Of a stretch of DNA of 64,000 nucleotides, positions 46,958-59,116 are shown in pieces. The DNA lies in contig OX328109.1 of the NCBI GenBank assembly GCA_946811185.2, positions 12,560,255-12,624,254 on the forward strand, in the 5' to 3' direction. This DNA is from Hippopus hippopus (Eukaryota; Mollusca; Bivalvia; Cardiida; Cardiidae). The translations under genes and the position numbers were made by a program. Positions within the stretch are counted from its first letter, which is position 1. Every line of letters starts with the position of its first letter. Below the pieces are notes generated by a model. The model saw only the letters and a program-made list of their open reading frames with translations, was not told where the DNA came from and ran no database searches.

Positions 46958-49900
46958 TCAGATGTAGTACACCGTCCCGACAAAGGATGTGTCTTTTATT
47001 TCTTTGTACTGTCCTTCTTTAGTACACCGTCCATATTACAAATAAACTGTTTACAGTGTGTCTTTAATTTCTAGGTAATGTCCTTTTTTAAAACATCTTT
47101 CATCCTAGTGTCTTCCTGTAAACAGTGTGTAATGTTTTTCTTTCGTACACATTCTTTAGTACATAGTCCTTATTATAGTGTGTCTGTTATTTCTGCACTT
47201 TCTTTCTTTAGTAAACAGTCCCTATTACAGTCTGCCTGCTTACAGTATGTCTGTTATTTCTTTGAAGTGTTTTTTTTTACACCGTCCCTTTAATAATCGG
47301 CAATTCTTACAGTGTGTCTGTTATTTCTTTGAACTCTCTTTCTTTAGTACAACGTCTACTTTACAGATGAGCTGCTCACAGTCTGTCTGTTTCTCTTTTG
47401 TACTGTCCTTTAATCCTTTAACAGTCTACCAGTTTACAGTGAGTCTGTTATTTCTTTGTACTGTATTTTTTTAAGTACACAATCCTTTAACAGTCTGATT
47501 CTTACAGTGTGTCTGTTATTTCATTGGACTGTCTTTCTTTAGTACATCGTCCCTATTACAGATAGACTGTTTACGGAGTGTCTGTTATTTCTTTATACTG
47601 ACTTTCTTTAGTACACCTTCCCTGTTACAGATGATTTGTTTGCAGGGTGTCTTTTGTATTTTATACTGTCTTTCTCAAGTACACCATCCTTATTACAGAT
47701 GAACTGTATACAGTGTGTTTCTTATGTCTTTGTACTGACTTTCTTTAGTACACTTTCCTACACTCTGCCTTTGAGTAGTGTGTCTGTTGTTTTCTTTGTA
47801 CTGCCTTTCATAAGTAAAACGTCCCTGTTACATATAAACTGTTTATAGAGTGTCTGTTATTTCTCTGTACAGTCTTTCTTATGTAAACTGTCCCTATCAC
47901 AGATGAACTGTCTACGATGTGTCTGTTATTTCTTTGTGCTGTCTTTCTCTAGTACACCATCCCTATTATAGATAAACTGTTTACAGTATTCTGTCATTTC
48001 TTCGTACTGTCTTTCTTTAGTACAATGTCCCAATTACGGATGAACTGCTTTCAGTGAGTCTGCTATTTTTTGTAATGTCTTAATTAAGTACACCGCCCCT
48101 ATTACAGATGAACTTTTTACAGTGTTTCTGTCATTTCTTTGTACTGTCTTTCTCTAGTACATCGTCCCCATAACAGATGAACTGTATACAGTGTGTCTAT
48201 TGTTTCTTTGTACAGTCTTCCTTTAGTACAGCGTCCCTATTACGGATGCACTGTTAACAGTGATTCTGTTATTTGTACTGTCTTTCTTTAGTACAATATC
48301 CCTATTAAGGGTGAACTGCTTTCAGTAAGTCTGTTATTTTTTTTTTTGTACTGTCTTTTTTTAGCAAACTGCCCCTATTACCGATGAACGGTTTACAGTG
48401 TTTTGTCATTTCTTTGTACTGTCTTTCTTAAGTACACTGTCCCTATTACAGATAAACTGTTTACAGTGAGGGTGTCTTTTCTTTGTACTGTCTTTCATAA
48501 GTACACCGTCCATATCACAGATGAACTGTTCACGGTGTGTCTGTTATTTCTTTGTACAGGTTTTCTATAGTACACCATCCCTATTCCAGACGATCTGTCT
48601 ACACTGTGACTTTTATTTGTTAGTGCTGTATTTCATTAGTACACCTTCCCTAATACATATAGACTGTTAACAGTGTGTCTGCTATTTCTTTGTACAGTCT
48701 TTCTTAAGTACACAGTCCATATTACTGATAAACTGTTTACAGTATGTTTCTTATTGCATTGTACTGTATTTCCGTAGTACACAGTCCCTATTGTAGACGA
48801 ACTGTTTACAATGAGTCTTTTATTCATTTGTACCGTCTCATTTTAGTACACAGTCCCTATGACACATGGACTTTTAAAAGAGTATGTGTTAATTCTTTGT
48901 ACTGTCTTTCTTTAGTACACCTTCCCTTACTTTACGGTACTACACCTTCCCTTGTAAAGTCTGACTGTATTCAGTGTGTCTATTATTTTTTGTACTTTCT
49001 TTAGTACACCGTCCATATCACAAATGAACTGTTTATCATCCCCATTTCAGATAAACTGCTGTCAGTGTGTCTGTTATTTCTTTGTACTGTCTTTTTTTTT
49101 ACACCGTCCTTATCACAGTCTGCCTGCTTACAGCGTATCTGTATTTCTTTGTACTGTCTTTCTCTAGTACACCATCCTTATTACAGAAAAACTGCAGTGA
49201 GTCTGTTATTTCTTTAAACTGTCTTTCTCCAGTACACCGTCCCTATTACAGATGAACTGTTTACAGTGTGTCTGTTGTTCCTTTGTACAGTCTTTCTTTA
49301 GTACATCGTCCCTATTACGGATGCACTGTTTACAGTGAATCTGTTATTTGTACTGCCTTTCTTTAGTGCACTGTCCTTATTACGGATGAACTGCTTTCAG
49401 TGGGTCTGGTTTTTTTTTGTACTATCTTTCTTTAGTACATGATCAAATTACAGATGAACTGTATACAGTGTTTCTGTCATTTTTTGTACTGTCTTTTTTA
49501 AGTACACTGTCCCTATTACAGATAAACGCTTATAGTGAGTCAATTTTTCTTTTTACTGTCTTTCATAAGTACACTGTCCCTAGTACAGATAAACTGTTTA
49601 CGGAGTGTCTGTTATTTCTCTGTACAGTCTGTCTATAGTACACCTTTTCAGACGATCTGTCTACGCTGTAACTTTTATTTCTTTGTACTGTCTTTCATAC
49701 TTTACGTACACTGTCCCGAATACAGATGGACTGTTAACGGTGTCTGCTATTTCTTTGTACTGTCTTTCTTTAGTAAAAAGTACGTTTTACAGATTAATGG
49801 TTTACAGTATGTCTTTTATTTCTTTGTACTATCATTCTTAAGTACACCGTCCTTCAACAGTCTACCTGTTAACAGTGTGTCTGTTATTTCTTTGTACTGT

Positions 49901-51431
49901 CTTTCTTATGTACACAGTCCATATTACGGTACTAATAAACTGTTAACAATGCGTTTCAAATTCCAATGTACTTATTTCCTTAGTACACAGTCCCTACTGT
50001 AGATGAACTGTTTACAGAGAGTCTGTTATTACTTCGTACTGTCTCTTTTTAGTACACAGTCCTACGACAGATGAACCTTTAAAAGAATATATGTTATTTC
50101 TTTGTACTGTCTTTCTTTAGTACACCTTCCCTTGTAAAGTCTGACTGCTTACAGTGTGTCTATTATTTTTTGTGCTGTCTTTCTTTAGTACACCGTCCCT
50201 ATCACAAATGAACTATTTACAGTGTGTCTGTTATCTATTTGTAATGTCTTTCTTTAGTACACCATCCCCATTACAGACGAATTGTTTACATTGAGTCTGT
50301 TATGTCTTTATACTGTCTTTCTTTATTACACTGTCCCCTTTTCAGATAAACCGCTGACAGTGTTTCTGTTATTTCTTTGTACTGTCTTTTTTTTGTGTAC
50401 ACCGTCCCTATCAGAGTCTGTCTGCTTACAATGTGTCTGTATCTCTTAGTACTATCTTACTTTAGTACACTGTCCCTATCACTGTCTGCCTGTTTACAGT
50501 GTGTCTGTAATTTCTTGGTAGTGTCTTTTTTTAGTACATCGTCCCTATTACAGATGAACTGTTTGCAGTTTGTCAGTTATTTCTTTGTACAGTCTTTCTT
50601 ACGTACACTGTCCCTATTACAGATGAACTTTTTATATTGTGTTTGTTATTGGTTTCTTTTTTTTTTCTTTCTTTAGTGCATTGTCGCGTTTACAGATAAA
50701 TTGCTCACAGTGTCTATTATTTCATTGTACTGACTTTTTTTAGTACACCGCCCCTATTACAGATGAACTGGTTAAAGAGTACCTGTTATTTTTATTGTAT
50801 TGTCTTTCTTTAGTTAACCTTCCCTCCTACAGTCTGCCTGTTTATAGTGTGTCTGTTGTTTTTTTGTACTGTCTTTCTTTAGTACACAGTCCCTATCACA
50901 GATGAACTGTTTACAGTATGTCTGTTATTGTTTTGTTCTGTCTTTCTTTAGTACACAGTCTCAATTACAGATGAACTGTTTACACTATGTCTGTTATTTC
51001 TTTGCTCTGTCTTTCATGAGTACACTGTCCCTATCACATATAAATTGCTTACAGTGTGTCTGTTATTTCTTTGAACTGTCTTTCTTAAGTACTGCGCTGT
51101 ATAATAGATGCATTGTTTACACTGTGACATTTTTTGGTACTGTCTTTATTACAGATGAACAGTTTTCTTATGTATATTGTCCCTATCACAGATGAGCTGT
51201 TAACAGTATCCGTTATTCCTTTGTACAGTCTTTCTTTTGTACACTGTCCCTATCACAGATGCACTGTTTACAGTGTGTCTATTATATCTTAGTACTGTCT
51301 TTCTTTGTACTGCTTTCTTAAGTACACCTTTCCTCCTACAGTCTGCCTGTTTACAGTGTGCCTGTTATTTCTTTGTACTGTCTTTCTTAAGTACACCATC
51401 ACTATTACAGATCAACTGTTAACAGTGTACA
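46958..51431. repeat. 69 bp satellite array, about 65 units
   Basis: A unit reads roughly TGTCTGTTATTTCTTTGTAC-TGTCTTTCTTTAGTACACCG-TCCCTATTACAGATGAACTG-TTTACAGTG. The period is exactly 69 in many places (AGTACAC at 50,881, 50,950 and 51,019). Each unit has two dyads: TGTACT-N10-AGTACA and ACTGT-TT-ACAGT. Because 69 is 23 codons and one strand has few stops, long open frames up to 155 codons appear. They change frame at indels and are not genes. Confidence 0.92.
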
Positions 51432-51519
51432 TATATTGTATTTTATAATTACCCGGTACAAATTATTGCATTATTCATTTATTAAGTAAGTATTTAATTC
51501 TATTATATATTTTCTTTTA

Positions 51520-51602
51520 ATAATGATAATAATAATAATTATATCAATAATAATAATAACAATAAATAAATAAATGAATAAATAAATAAATGAAAAAAAA
51601 AA
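51520..51602. repeat. (AAT)n/(AATA)n low complexity
   Basis: AATAATAAT and AAATAAATAAAT tracts immediately right of the satellite. Confidence 0.9.
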
Positions 51603-52780
51603 GTTAATAAATGTAAAGTAGGCCACTGACTAGATTTTTGCAGTATAAATCAGAAAAATATTTCAGAATCACAACAAATTTTCACAAATTGTTTATCATG
51701 ATCATAACTGACATGATTCTATTGAGTTACCAACTACAATGGTAGACAGGTAAATGCCTTATCCATCAACATTTTCTCTAATACTTTTGAGTACAAATTT
51801 CACTCTCTAGTTGCCATCTCCTTTTCTTTACTAATAAAACATGAAATTTTAAAACTAAAAAAATATATAGTTTTTAATTAGAGAAAATGTATAAAATGGA
51901 GGCCCAAAATTATTTCAAGCTTTTTATGGACTATTTTCAAGCTACAATTTTACCCGATTGTTTTCAGTAAGTACTTTTTTTCTGTGTTTTTTTCTTGCTT
52001 GTGTGACAATTACTTACATCTTGTACATCATGTCTGCATCATTACATGTTTATTTATATTCTAAAAATTTGAACTTGTTACCTCTTGAAAATTCTTTTCT
52101 TTTGCAGCAGATCATTTCTAAAAACATTGTAGCAAAAGGAGAAGTTGCTTATAATGAGCAATTACTCCTTTTGCCACATTTTTTTCTAAAATTCTAATTC
52201 ACAGCAATTATTCCTTTTGCCACAATATTTTTTTTTAATTCTAATTCATACCTTTCTTTTCATTTTGAGAATCTTTATGCTATAAGGATTGTTTTTCAAT
52301 ATTGTCTGTTGCACATTCCTTTGAAAGGTTACTTGTCAAGCTGTACCAATCCAACCTGAAATTTCTAGCATTTTTACGATTGTCAGTAATTAATTCTTGT
52401 CCTTTAAAAAATATGTGAGGATAATTTTGTTACATGTTTTCTTACTTGTGTATGTATCACATTAACACTTTTTTTTTTCATATTTTTATATGTATCATTA
52501 AGAATGGCTAAGTAGAGCTCTTCCTAATATATTAAAATTTGGAAAAAAATTGTGTGTGATTATGAATATGTGTAAATGGGAGGGGGGAAGGGGTGGAACC
52601 CATAATCAAACAATCAACAACTTTTCATTTCTTGAAAAGCAAATTTGGGGGGGAAAAAAAGGAGAAGCATTATAACTACTCAATACCGTTTTTTTGGAGT
52701 TAATGAAAAATATTAGAGCTGTTATGTACAAATTTTCCTTGTATAAAGCAGTCACAGGGCGAGATAGATAAACATCCATG
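51603..52780. other. Gene-free AT-rich stretch with variant hairpins
   Basis: Holds a variant hairpin at about 52,126-52,175 (AGCAAAAGGAGAAGTTGCTT ... GAGCAATTACTCCTTTTGCC) and a half-copy at 52,200-52,230. Otherwise only A/T runs; no exon is recognised. Confidence 0.55.
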
Positions 52781-53010
52781 AAAAGTGGTTTAATGCATTT
52801 GCAAACAGTAGCAATTCATGTCAGTCTTTGCAGGCTGACATGGGTCAAAACTTTTTGCTATTTGTACATTTTCTGTATGTCTTAGGACTATTCCTCGTCA
52901 TGATTCAATCTGTTGTTCCACAAAATGGATTTTATTCATCCATAACTATGTGATAACTTGCTTGGTATAATGTACCATGGAGATGCATTAAACCCTCTTG
53001 AGCCAGAAAG
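52780..53010. repeat. MITE family 2 copy
   Basis: GTGGTTTAATGCATTTGC to GATGCATTAAACCCTC; good inverted ends. Confidence 0.7.
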
Positions 53011-53084
53011 CTGCTCACATCTAAAAGATACTACACTAAAGTCCAGTGCTTTGTTTTTAAATCTATCATCAAACCCTATATTGT

Positions 53085-53600
53085 TTAACCCTTAACCACA
53101 GGATCCAGAGTTTGAACAGCCCTTGGGAAGAGGCCTTTTGAAAGCACTGGGAAAAGGAGAAAAAATGCTGGTCAGCAGCATTTTCTCCCTTTCTCAAAAT
53201 GTTTTCCATCCTATCAAAGACAATTCCACCATATAAATAACAATTTGATTGTCGTCCATAAATGCTTTCAATTATAAAGAGTCTAAGATTTTGTTGTGTA
53301 ACAAAGAGTAAATGTTAACCTTTACCAAGCTATCCAAAGTGTTAATAACCCTGAGGAGGAAGAAGACTTTTGAAACATTGCAGGAAAAGGAAAGAAAAGC
53401 TGGTAACCAGCATGTTCATACAATGTTTATCCATTATATTCAATTTCTTATCTGCCACTGCTTTCAATATAGACAAGTCTAAATTTTTGTGAGTTGGTAC
53501 TTTCTAGTTTTCGGGAAAGACTGCCTGTACAGACAGTGTAGATCAAGATCAGCTTGATTGCAAAGAATATGCAGTCTGGTCTTTGATCTACATGGACTAC
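53085..53600. repeat. Two hairpin-family elements and a family 3 fragment
   Basis: Cores at about 53,150-53,200 and 53,380-53,425 (second eroded). At 53,530-53,600 an AGATCAAGATCAGC ... CTGGTCTTTGATCTAC inverted pair resembles the interior of MITE family 3. Confidence 0.6.
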
Positions 53601-54160
53601 TGTTTTTGGAAATAATCTAACTCTACATCTATGAAAAATGCACTAATTTGGTCTCTTTTCCTAGACAAACAAATGTGAAGTCCATTGATATATTTAATTT
53701 TCTAAAGGTTAGAATTAGCTATGTATAACAAGAATATGAATAACAATTAAAATGAGTATACATGGTTTAATGTGGATCATCAGTCAGTCAAATTTTTCAA
53801 AGCAATTTAGACACAAGTAAATGCAAACATATATATCAACATACAAACTGAATCATGAAAATACAAACAAGCAATTACATGCCATGCAGTTTTCTGTAGT
53901 AAAATTTAGATAAGACAAATTAGAGCACAAATATAGTCTCTGACAAAATAATCTGAATAAGTTAAACTAAATGCAGTCTATAGGACTTAATCTATAAGAC
54001 TAAGTCAGTTACACTTAGTTAAACTTAATCTAAAGACATCATGACTTAGATACATGAACTTACGGCATGCTCAAACTTTATTATCAAGTATGAATACAAG
54101 CAGAACAAACAAATAAGCGTTTATCAACGCAAACAAAACAATACTTACGAAACAGATAAC
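53601..54160. other. Gene-free stretch
   Basis: AT-rich, with a run of ACTTAGTTAAACTTAATC-like short repeats at 53,960-54,030. Nothing else is recognised. Confidence 0.5.
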
Positions 54161-54186
54161 GAATGAGATTTTTGTGTGGTAAAGAT

Positions 54187-54385
54187 CTAATCCTTTACCA
54201 CACAATCCTGAGTTCTAACAACCCTGAAAAAGAAGGCTTTGGAGAACATTGTGGAGAAAGGAGAAAATGCTGGTTTCCTTCCCTATTGAGAGCAAATTTT
54301 GTCATTTTAGCCACTTTTAATTTGCTGTCTGCAAATTCTTTCCATTTGGACAAGTCTACCATTTTGGTGCTAGGTAAAGATTTCA
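54187..54385. repeat. Hairpin-family element lacking one arm
   Basis: Has the left end (TTTACCACACAATCCTGAG), GGAGAAAGGAGAAAATGCTGG and the right flank, but the second arm of the palindrome is missing. Ends next to the ISOC1-like stop codon. Confidence 0.6.
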
Positions 54386-54389
54386 GAGA

Positions 54390-54533
54390 TCATAGTTTGA
54401 CAAGTCCAAATGTTGGTGCACTAGTTTTAATAAGTCCCTGAATCTCCTTGAACTTGGGATGGTTTTTATCTTGAATCAGCTGAAACAGCACTGCTTCACC
54501 TGTAGTCACTGTGACCCCTATATTGCGAAATCT
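54390..54533 (-). CDS. ISOC1: Last exon of an ISOC1-like isochorismatase-domain protein
   Basis: A 144 nt terminal exon on the minus strand: acceptor tttatttcag|AGA at 54,534, then 47 codons in phase 0, ending with TGA. It reads [20 protein letters not shown], then [16 protein letters not shown] and GLVKL. Vertebrate ISOC1 ends with the same arrangement (VTTSEAVLLQL...[17 protein letters not shown]). ISOC proteins have an isochorismatase-like hydrolase fold of unclear substrate. The catalytic part would lie in earlier exons, and none was found up to 64,000. It is either the end of a gene with a very long intron or, more likely, an orphan exon left by the tandem duplication. Confidence 0.8.
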   Translation of the reverse strand, partial: RFRNIGVTVTTGEAVLFQLIQDKNHPKFKEIQGLIKTSAPTFGLVKL

Positions 54534-54639
54534 CTGAAATAAAAAAAGAAGACAGACTTCAATTACCCCTGTTTCAGCGGACAAAATTTCACACTTGCCC
54601 AAACTAAAAGCAATTCCAGACAATTGATATGGCTCAGAT

Positions 54640-54905
54640 CATAATATTTGTCTTTGAAAGAGTACAAAACTTTGGAGGAATGGGAGAAAATGCTTTTTAC
54701 CAGCATTTTCTCCTTTTCCCAGTATGTTTTCCAAAGCTCCCTTCATCAAGGTCCTTAAACTTGAGATTGTATAGCGAATGGTCAACCTTCCACAGATGAG
54801 TGTTTGCGTCTTCAAACTGACCAACTTGTGACACAAGTCTGTGGTAAAAGGAGAAATAATTTGTAGCAACAAAACTTTTCCTTTTGCCACAATGTATTCA
54901 AACTT
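54640..54905. repeat. Two hairpin-family elements
   Basis: Cores at about 54,675-54,722 and 54,840-54,892. The second has GTGGTAAAAGGAG / TTCCTTTTGCCAC arms and a wider loop. Confidence 0.65.
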
Positions 54906-55524
54906 AGGTCTTTTTTTTGGAATTGAGAAAGTATCACAAAATTGACCTGAAAGTGACCTCTGAGCAAAGAATAATTAGAGAGTGAATATTTATATCACTG
55001 CATTATAATAAGATGGAATGGAAGGTCTATTAATGGTAAACGTTGGGTTTGTCCTCTCAGTGCCACAGTCAAGATAAGAAAGTTTTGCGGAAGACATGGA
55101 TAAAGATCAAACTACACAGAAAGTGCATCTTAGATCAATGTCATTTGCTAAGTATTGAATTACCAATTTAAACCAATAAAATCATGTTTATTTCAGGCAT
55201 TTAAGTATTCTTTAAAGACATGATAAATCTATTATCTCCACACAAAGAGTTGAAAATCGTTCACATAGTTCTGCATTCAGACAGCAAAGTTAAGTTTCTC
55301 ACATGCATCAGAGGTGAGAGGCGAAATATCACCGGAAAGAAAGTTTGCCTCAGTTGGGTATTGAACTCACAACCACCAGGTCACAAATCCGATATGCTCT
55401 CCGGGCGGGCGCAACTTTTTTGGAGTCAGGGTAAGCCATTTTTCTCCTTAAACCTTTACAAAACAATTCCATTTTCACGATATTATTAGAACTATAGGGT
55501 GCCTGTAACATAGCTAAATTGTGA

Positions 55525-55646
55525 TTGTTGGTTGTATTGGGGTTTAACGCCACTTTAACAGCTAAGGTCATATCATGGCGGTCGGTGACGCACATGTGTT
55601 TCCTGGCTTTCTCACACCAGTACTAACACAACTTTCTTTCCAAAGC
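55525..55646 (-). mobile_element. SINE fragment with 13 bp target duplication, specific to copy B
   Basis: AGCTAAATTGTGA flanks both sides (55,512-55,524 and 55,647-55,659). Copy A has a single uninterrupted copy at about 31,830. The insert carries GGTTTAACGCCACTTTAACA and the GTGTTTCCTGGCTTTCTCAC block of the 31,498-31,745 family. Confidence 0.85.
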
Positions 55647-55679
55647 AGCTAAATTGTGAACTAACCCATAAAAGAGAAA

Positions 55680-55922
55680 TGATTACACTTATTAACTCTT
55701 TATCAAATGAGGAAATATTGGATAAGTCAAAATTGAAAGCTTTTTGCAGATGACAAAATAAATATGACTCAGCAATTAAAAGTTGCATTGGAAAGGATAG
55801 AAAACATTGTGGGAAAGGCAGAAAATACTTGTTACCAGCATTTTCTCCTATTCCAACAATGTTTTCAAAAGGCTTCTTTCTCAGGGTTGTTAGAAGTCAT
55901 GATTGTGTGGTAAAGGGTTAAG
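55680..55922. repeat. Hairpin-family MITE, duplicate of 31,874-32,103
   Basis: Same element in copy B, with mismatches in the arms (GGGAAAGGCAGAAAATACTT / AGCATTTTCTCCTATTCC). These are not compensated. Confidence 0.8.
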
Positions 55923-56210
55923 ATACTGAAACAATGAAATTTGCCTGTGTTAGTACAGATAGCTACATTTGATTTTACTTCACACACGATGCCAATGAAT
56001 TTTATTCTCACATGGTCCCAGTGGTAAGTCTAAACGCACCTTCACCTTGAAGAGTTCCAGTAATGGATATAAGAAGTATTGAATGATTAATTAAGTCTTT
56101 ACCACACAATCCAAAGAGAAGGTTTTTGAAAACATTGTGGGAAAAGGAGAAAATGCTAGTAACCAGCATTTTCTTCTTTTCCTACAAAGTTTTCGTCCTT
56201 ATCAAATACA

Positions 56211-57861
56211 ACAAGAGCGGCAAACTGTCGCAAGATATGCCCGTCCCACCGCCAGTTGTCAAGGAGGTATAATAATCGTAAAGGGCAGGTAATGCAACAA
56301 ACATGTTTACTAAGTCTCAAGTCAATTTGACTTGAGGTGACAAAGTTCCGTTCCAGACAAGCAAGAAATACTGTAAAAATGAAGATCAAAGTGGAATTAC
56401 TCAAATCCGCACTAGGTAGAGTTATTGTTCTTGCGCACTGTACTCCGTAATATTGCAACAAACATGCATACCAAGTTTCAAGTCAATCGGACTGGAGATG
56501 ACAAAATTATGCTCCAGACAAGCAGAACATGCAGTAAAAATGACGACCAAAGGGAAATAACTCAAAGACAGCACGGGGTAGAGTTATGGTTCTTTTGCAC
56601 TGCAATCCGTATAATTGCAACTAACACACATGCCAAGTTTCAAGTCAATCGGACTGGAGATGACAAAGTTATGCTCCGGACAAGCAGAAAATGCTGTAAA
56701 AATGACGATCAAAGGGAAATAACTCAAAGACAGCACGAGGTAGAGTTATGGTTCTTTTGCACTGCACTCCGTATTATTGCAACAAACATGCATACCAAGT
56801 TTCAAGTCAATCGGACTGGAGATGACAAAGTTATGCTCCAGACAAGCAGAAAATGCTGTAAAAATGACGATCAAAGGGAAATAACTGAAAGACAGCACGA
56901 GGTAGAGTTATGGTTCTTTCGCACTGCAGTCCGTATTATTGCAACAAACACACATGCCAAGTTTCAAGTCAATCGGACTGGAGATGACAAAGTTATACTC
57001 CGGACAAGCAGAAAATGCTGTAAAAATGACGATCAAAGGGAAATAACTCAGACAGCATGAGGTAGAGTTATGGTTCTTTCGCACTGCACTCCCCCTTAAT
57101 GAGATCTATCCACCCATGAAGTTTCATAACCGTAGCTAGCACAGTTATGGAGATATGCTTTGGACAAAATTCAAGTATGAATATAAACAAAGGGAAATAA
57201 CTGAAAAATTAAGTAAGCAAGAGTTATGATTCCTGTGCACTGCACTCCCCCTTGATAAGATCTATCCACCCATGAAGTTTCATAACCTTAGCTAGTATAG
57301 TCTTGGAGATATGCTCCTGACAAAATTCAAGTATGAAAAACAACAAAGGGCAATAACTCAAAAATTAAGGAAGCAAGAGTTATGATTCCTGTGCACTGCA
57401 CTCCCCCTTGATGAGATCTATCCACCCATGAAGTTTCATAACCATAGCTAGTATAGTCTTGGAGTTATGTTCCTGACAAAATTCAAGTATGAAAAACAAC
57501 AAAGGGCAATAACTCAAAAATTAAGCAAGCGAGAGTTATGATTCTTGTGCACTGCACTCCGCCTTGATGAGATCTATCCACCCATGAAATTTCATAACCG
57601 TAGCTAGTATAGTTTTGGAGATATGCTCCGGACAAAATTCAAGTATGAAAAACAACAAAGGGCAATAACTCAAAAATTAAGCAAGCGAGAGTTATGATTC
57701 CTGTGCACTGCACTCCGCCTTGATGAGATCTATCCACCCATGAAATTTCATAACCGTAGCTAGCATAGTTTTGGAGATATGCTCCGGACAAAGAATGGGG
57801 ACGCCACCCGCCCGCCCGCCACGGGTGATCCCATAATACGTCCCGTCTTCGACGGGCGTAT
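56211..57861. mobile_element. 1,651 bp tandem-core element with defined ends (empty site in copy A)
   Basis: Copy A reads AAATACA-AAAATCACC at about 32,405; copy B has this element between the two halves. 5' end ACAAGAGCGGCAAACTGTCG. Interior: four 162 bp units (TCAATCGGACTGGAGATG at 56,483, 56,645, 56,807, 56,969), then five units of about 155 bp (GATCTATCCACCC near 57,103 to 57,727). 3' end: hairpin CCCGTCTTCGACGGG, CGTAT, then the host A run. No target duplication is visible. The 211-codon open frame inside comes from the 162 bp period (54 codons). Confidence 0.85.
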
Positions 57862-58443
57862 AAAATCACCATTAAAGCTACATTTAATTTGTTGTCTGCA
57901 AAAGCTGTCATTTCGGTCCAGTCCAAATTGGTGTTGTTTGGGAAAGACTTAACACTGCATAAATATATCTCCAATGAAAGTGCACCACAGACCAGAGAAT
58001 TTAACACAATACAAACATGATTTTAGGGCAAAGTACCATCTCCAGACTTATGATCTTAAACTGTTCATACACCTCTTTTCTACCCAAGCTACTGGCTGCT
58101 TTACCACATAACCATCATTGAAACACTGATTAGCCTTGAAGAGAGGGTTGAATCCTGTCACAATGATTATCATCAATCCTGAGAGAAATTGTTTGATCTG
58201 GGATTCAAACCAGCAACACCATGGTCTCAAATTCCCTATACCACTGACTGCTCATAGATCAGACTGTTCAGTGATTAGTACAGAGGAATAAATCTGAGAA
58301 ACAAAGTACCGGTACCTCTGTTCAATCATGATCCCCAGTGAAACTGCATCATCGAAAAGTTTAGAGACCCGTTTTTCATCTGCTGTAAACTTACTGCTGA
58401 AGAATGCCTGGTTGTTTCAAAAAACAAAAATACACTTGAATGG

Positions 58444-58684
58444 GTCTCTGGGGAAAGGGGGTTTAATGCATTATCCCGCGCAAGTTGTTCCATAATTACG
58501 GATACATGAAATCCATTTTGTCTAAAAACCGACTAATTCATGAGGTAGACTGGTCCTTTGAGGAGCAGAGTATTCACCAAAAGCAAAAACATTTACACCC
58601 ATGTCTGCCTGCATGGAATGTGCAGGCTGACTTGATCTGATACTGTTTGCACATGCATTAAGCTCCCTTTTAACAGAGCATATC
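58444..58684. repeat. MITE family 2 copy (duplicate of 33,003-33,235)
   Basis: Nearly identical to the copy A element, one of the best-conserved stretches between copies. Confidence 0.75.
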
Positions 58685-58873
58685 TCATTTATATTTGTGT
58701 TACTGTAGAAATATGATGCTTGACTTACATAATTACTTCCAGCAAACACAGCATGTTTTTTCTTCTTACACAATGTAACCAAAGCTTTTTTCCAGGGTTA
58801 AAATGTGGGATTTTTCAATAAAGGGTTTGAGAGAGAGGAGAAAATGGAAGTTTCATGATTGTGTGATTTTTCA

Positions 58874-59116
<243 letters not shown>

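Noticed and set aside
49535..50002. Open frame of 155 codons on the plus strand, and many similar ones across 47-51 kb
   Set aside because: All lie in the 69 bp satellite. They repeat the same 23-residue pattern, change frame at every indel and have no start context or splice support.
46958..51431. CRISPR-like array (regular direct repeats)
   Set aside because: The repeats are contiguous, with no unique spacers, in an animal genome with intron-bearing genes.
56425..57060. Open frame of 211 codons with four 54-residue repeats
   Set aside because: It is the 162 bp tandem unit of a mobile element read in one frame. The related units at 14.65-15.02 kb have frame breaks. Repeat period, not selection, explains it.
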